Positions 20,548 through 23,231 of a DNA stretch of 23,231 bases are shown one piece after another; within the stretch, counting starts at the first letter, position 1; each line of letters begins with the position of its first letter. This stretch comes from a virus. The position numbers were made by a program, and so were the translations under genes. Where the stretch lies: positions 1 to 23,231 of the IMG/VR virus record IMGVR_UViG_3300026116_000098, one strand, 5' to 3'. The notes under the pieces were generated by a model, which did no database searches, was not told the DNA's origin, and saw only the letters and a list, made by a program, of their open reading frames with translations.

Positions 20548-21387
20548 ATGAATACAAAAGAATGGTTAGATAAATATCTTTTAGACTGCAAATTAAAATA
20601 TCCGAGCAAAGCAACTCAGGAAAACTACATCTCAGGTGTTGCATTGTTTTTAAATAATTTTAAGGAAGAAAAAGAGCCAAAAGCTATTTCTACTGATAAA
20701 ATAAAACAATGGCTGCTGAGTTGTAAAAACGAAAACTCTCGTAATCATAAACTTTGCGCGGTAAAATCGTTTTATCAATTAACAGTTGGTATGCCAGCAA
20801 AGATTGATAAAATACCGTACAGTAGAAAAGCGCAAAACTTGCCGATGCCGTTATCGTTAGAAGAAATTAAACTACTAATTGATAATTGCGAGAACAAAAA
20901 ACACAAAGCCATTATTTATTTACTTTTTGGTTGCGGAATGCGCGTTAGTGAGGTGTTAAATCTAATGCCGGAAAATATTGACAGAGCAAGAAAAGTAATA
21001 CACGTTGTAAACGGAAAAGGATTGAAGGATAGATTAGTTCCATTGGATGACTGTGTGTTAAAAACATTAGAAGATTATTGGCGCGAGTATCGTCCTATAA
21101 AATGGATATTTAATGGACAGTTTTCAACAAAATTAATTCCAACACAGTATACCGACAGAAGTGTAAATCAATTTATTAAAGATATAGGATTAAAAGCCGG
21201 ATTAACAAAAAGATTATATTCTCATTTAGGTCGTCACAGCTACGCTTCCTTGCTTGTTGAAAATGGTACCGATTTAGGTATTATACAAAACATTTTAGGA
21301 CACCGAAGACAATCAACAACATTAATATACGCTAAAATTACCAGCGCAACAGTAAATAAAATATCTTCACCGTTAGCGTTTATATGA
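20548..21387 (+). CDS. tyrosine recombinase (integrase, XerC/D-like)
   Basis: A 279-residue recombinase with an N-terminal SAM-like core-binding domain (about 1-90) and a complete catalytic domain. Active residues: R132 (GCGMRVSEVLNL), K157 (VNGKGLKDRLVP), H226 and R229 (SHLGRHSYASLL), H252 (ILGHRRQSTTLIY) and nucleophile Y261. The lack of an arm-binding domain makes it more like Xer or simple phage integrases. It could integrate this element, resolve multimers or move the cassette; no attP could be identified by eye. It ends in an ATGA overlap with the helicase gene, so the two are co-translated. Confidence 0.9.
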   Translation: MNTKEWLDKYLLDCKLKYPSKATQENYISGVALFLNNFKEEKEPKAISTDKIKQWLLSCKNENSRNHKLCAVKSFYQLTVGMPAKIDKIPYSRKAQNLPMPLSLEEIKLLIDNCENKKHKAIIYLLFGCGMRVSEVLNLMPENIDRARKVIHVVNGKGLKDRLVPLDDCVLKTLEDYWREYRPIKWIFNGQFSTKLIPTQYTDRSVNQFIKDIGLKAGLTKRLYSHLGRHSYASLLVENGTDLGIIQNILGHRRQSTTLIYAKITSATVNKISSPLAFI

Positions 21388-22802
21388 GCAAATTACGCCA
21401 CTACCAGGAGGAAACAGTTAACGCTCTCCGTCAATCCATCTTAAATGGACATAAAAAAATTGTTTTGTGTAGTCCGACTGGTTCGGGAAAAACTGTGATG
21501 TTCAGCCACCTTGTTTCTCAACATCTAAAGAAAGGAGGAAAGGTTCTTATCCTTACCCACCGCATAGAATTATTAAAGCAAGCTGGCCGAGACTTTGAAA
21601 AAGCAGAAGAAATAAAGGCGGGGCACGAGCCGGATCTGACTAAGCCGTTAATAATTGGCATGTGCGAAACGCTGTATCGTCGATTAGATAGGTATAAAAA
21701 CTACTTATCAACTATAACAATGCTTGTGTGTGACGAAGTGCATTCGCAAAACTTTAATAAAATATACCCTTTTATTTCAGAAAAAACTATTTGCATAGGC
21801 GCAAGTGCAACACCATTAAGAACAGGTAAACAGGAACCGCTTGACGCTTTTTATACGGACATGGTGCAATTAATTGATACGCCGGAATTAATAGAGTTAG
21901 GTTTTTTGGCGAAAGCTAAAACTTATGGTGTTGGTATTGATTTAAAAGGTGTAAAGAAAAAGGGTGACGATTACGATAGCGCAGACATGGCTAAAAGGTA
22001 CCATGACAATAAGATTTATGAAGGTGTTATTGAGAATTATCAAAAAATTTGTCCAGGAACAAAAGCCATTCTCTTTGCAAGTAATATAGAATCCAGTAAA
22101 GAAATGTGCTTAAAATTTAACATGGCCGGAATCCCTGCAAAACATTTGGATTCTGAAATGCCCGATCATGAAAGGCAAAGTATATTAAAATGGTATAGAG
22201 AAAGCAAAAATGGTGTATTGACCAATATTTCTATTTTAACAACCGGCTTTGATATTCCTGATATTCAAACAGTTATACTTTACCGTAGTACTTTGTCGCT
22301 TGCTCTTTTTTTGCAAATTTGCGGGCGCGGCGCTAGAGTTATTCCAGGTGTAAAACAAGATTTCTTTATTTTAGATTTTGGCAACAACCTGAAATTACAT
22401 AATTTTTGGGAAGCTCCCCGCACATGGTCCCTTCAAAAAAAGAAGCGATCTGAAAATTTAAAGCCGGCACCGGTAAAGATTTGCCCAAGCTGTCATGCGA
22501 TGTTACCAGTAAGTAGTAATGTGTGCACGTTTTGTAGTTACGCTTTCAAAAAGGAATATGGAGGGAAGAATGAGTTTGCTGAGTTGAAATTATTATCACC
22601 TCCAGAAGTATGGAAGGTGGCCAAGACAAAAACATTGGAAGAAAAAGCTGCAATGGCCAAGGAGAAGTTAATTAAACCGATGCGGGTACTTCATGAGTTA
22701 AAGACCAAAGAGGAAGGGTTAGAGTTTATAAAGGCAATGGGATACAAGCCTAGCTTTGCCTATTTAAACAGGCAAAGATTTAAATGTTTTGAGTCGTTAT
22801 AA
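21384..22802 (+). CDS. SF2 DNA helicase with C-terminal zinc ribbon
   Basis: A 472-residue DEAD/DEAH-type helicase of the phage UvsW/type III restriction-like group. Motifs in order: Q-like RHYQEETVNAL, Walker A CSPTGSGKT (29-37), DEVH (117-120), SAT (141-143), motif V TTGFDIPDI (286-294) and motif VI QICGRGAR (311-318). A zinc ribbon follows (CPSC at 367-370 and CTFC at 381-384), then a helical tail. It likely unwinds or remodels replication or recombination intermediates. It starts inside the recombinase stop codon (ATGA), and its last 23 bases overlap the end of the opposing gene. Confidence 0.9.
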   Translation: MSKLRHYQEETVNALRQSILNGHKKIVLCSPTGSGKTVMFSHLVSQHLKKGGKVLILTHRIELLKQAGRDFEKAEEIKAGHEPDLTKPLIIGMCETLYRRLDRYKNYLSTITMLVCDEVHSQNFNKIYPFISEKTICIGASATPLRTGKQEPLDAFYTDMVQLIDTPELIELGFLAKAKTYGVGIDLKGVKKKGDDYDSADMAKRYHDNKIYEGVIENYQKICPGTKAILFASNIESSKEMCLKFNMAGIPAKHLDSEMPDHERQSILKWYRESKNGVLTNISILTTGFDIPDIQTVILYRSTLSLALFLQICGRGARVIPGVKQDFFILDFGNNLKLHNFWEAPRTWSLQKKKRSENLKPAPVKICPSCHAMLPVSSNVCTFCSYAFKKEYGGKNEFAELKLLSPPEVWKVAKTKTLEEKAAMAKEKLIKPMRVLHELKTKEEGLEFIKAMGYKPSFAYLNRQRFKCFESL

Positions 22803-23142
22803 TATTTCCAACAAAGTTTATAATATATTTTCTGCGGTGTTCGCATAGATAACCGTCATCGTGATTACATATTTTCTCGTAGACCATTATAGAGTCTTGG
22901 TGATATGGTATTTTATAATTTCCGCTTGTGTTTAGTTTAATTTCTAGTTCAGCCAACAAATCGTTTCTTTTTTTATTAAAACTAACATAAGTGTCTTTAT
23001 TGATGCCGTTGGTTTTATATTGATTAATCCTCCATTCGCAAAAATCGACAGGGAAAAATTCGCTAAGTATTTTTATAACATCATCTTCAGTGAACACCGT
23101 TTTCTTTTCCATCTCTTCTAGTTTTTGTTTTTCCATATCCAT
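22780..23142 (-). CDS. hypothetical protein
   Basis: A 120-residue protein on the opposite strand. It has a charged N-terminal helix (MDMEKQKLEEMEKK), then DVIKILSEFFPVDFCEWRIN, a helical middle (RNDLLAELEIKLNTSG), and a YLCEHRRKYIINF part near the end with CNHDDGYLC (possible His/Cys metal site). A second ATG at 23136 is as likely a start. Its last 23 bases overlap the helicase tail. No family recognised. Confidence 0.55.
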   Translation of the reverse strand: MDMEKQKLEEMEKKTVFTEDDVIKILSEFFPVDFCEWRINQYKTNGINKDTYVSFNKKRNDLLAELEIKLNTSGNYKIPYHQDSIMVYEKICNHDDGYLCEHRRKYIINFVGNIITTQNI

Positions 23143-23144
23143 AT

Positions 23145-23231
23145 TTAATTTCCTTCCCCTATATCAACCGTCATCGGTTCCGTTGTTTCGAGAGTTTGTA
23201 GCCTTACACATTTTTTTCCAATTATCCAACT
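23145..23231 (-). CDS. C-terminal end of an unknown gene (5' partial)
   Basis: A frame open from the right edge to a TAA at 23147-23145 gives SWIIGKKCVRLQTLETTEPM and then TVDIGEGN. It ends just upstream of the 120-residue gene (a few bases), as in the coupled operons seen elsewhere here. Too short to identify. Confidence 0.45.
   Translation of the reverse strand, partial: SWIIGKKCVRLQTLETTEPMTVDIGEGN

Noticed and set aside
1-23231. CRISPR array or rRNA genes
   Set aside because: No regularly spaced direct repeats of CRISPR size and no rRNA-like conserved sequence seen on either strand; the three VRs are DGR repeats, about 390 bases apart.

Overview
The window looks like the early/replication and accessory part of a temperate phage or related integrative element of a Bacteroidetes host. 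Supporting this: AT-rich DNA with long runs of small, ATGA-overlapping genes; promoters of the Bacteroidetes type (TTTG, about 20 bases, TAnnTTTG); a BT4734/VirE-like primase-helicase; a YopX protein; several small proteins of kinds I recall from Bacteroides and Flavobacteria phages; and a tyrosine recombinase. No capsid, tail, terminase or ribosomal genes are visible, so the host assignment is inference.

Layout. 1-4234 (+): a tightly coupled operon starting with the tail of a GIY-YIG homing endonuclease, then a VRR-NUC nuclease, small unknown proteins, a basic coiled-coil protein and a protein with polymerase-palm-like motifs. 4261-5427 (+): an intact lone TnpB with a likely omega-RNA end. 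5523-8463 (-): a diversity-generating retroelement (DGR) operon with three tandem target genes, one template repeat (TR), a DGR reverse transcriptase and two small trailing genes. 8488-8598: a divergent promoter region. 8614-14846 (+): mostly small genes, including a TOPRIM primase, YopX, a zinc-binding protein, a possible ribbon-helix-helix protein and a lipoprotein. 14919-17423 (+): a large primase/SF3-type helicase. 17498-19027 (+): small genes including an HNH-like protein. 19028-20457: an integron-cassette-like unit with an attC-like hairpin and 32-34 bp inverted repeats around a compact leucyl-tRNA synthetase-like gene that lacks the CP1 editing domain. 20548-22802 (+): a tyrosine recombinase overlapping an SF2 helicase. 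22780-23231 (-): the tail of an opposing operon.

The DGR is the clearest special system. One 72-base TR aligns with three variable repeats (VRs), one in each target gene. In the 67-base core, by hand alignment, 16, 15 and 17 of the 20 TR adenines are replaced, while only one other mismatch exists over the three copies together. The reverse transcriptase has YADD and the DGR-type IGNYLSQ motif. No Avd gene is visible; a 102-residue protein overlapping the end of the reverse transcriptase gene is the best candidate for an accessory role. The second unusual unit is the LeuRS-like cassette.

No stretch over about 300 bases lacks a gene. The larger gaps are 6993-7203 (the TR), 8464-8613 (divergent promoters), 11475-11650 (AT-rich palindromic stretch), 19028-19147 and 20414-20547 (cassette ends).
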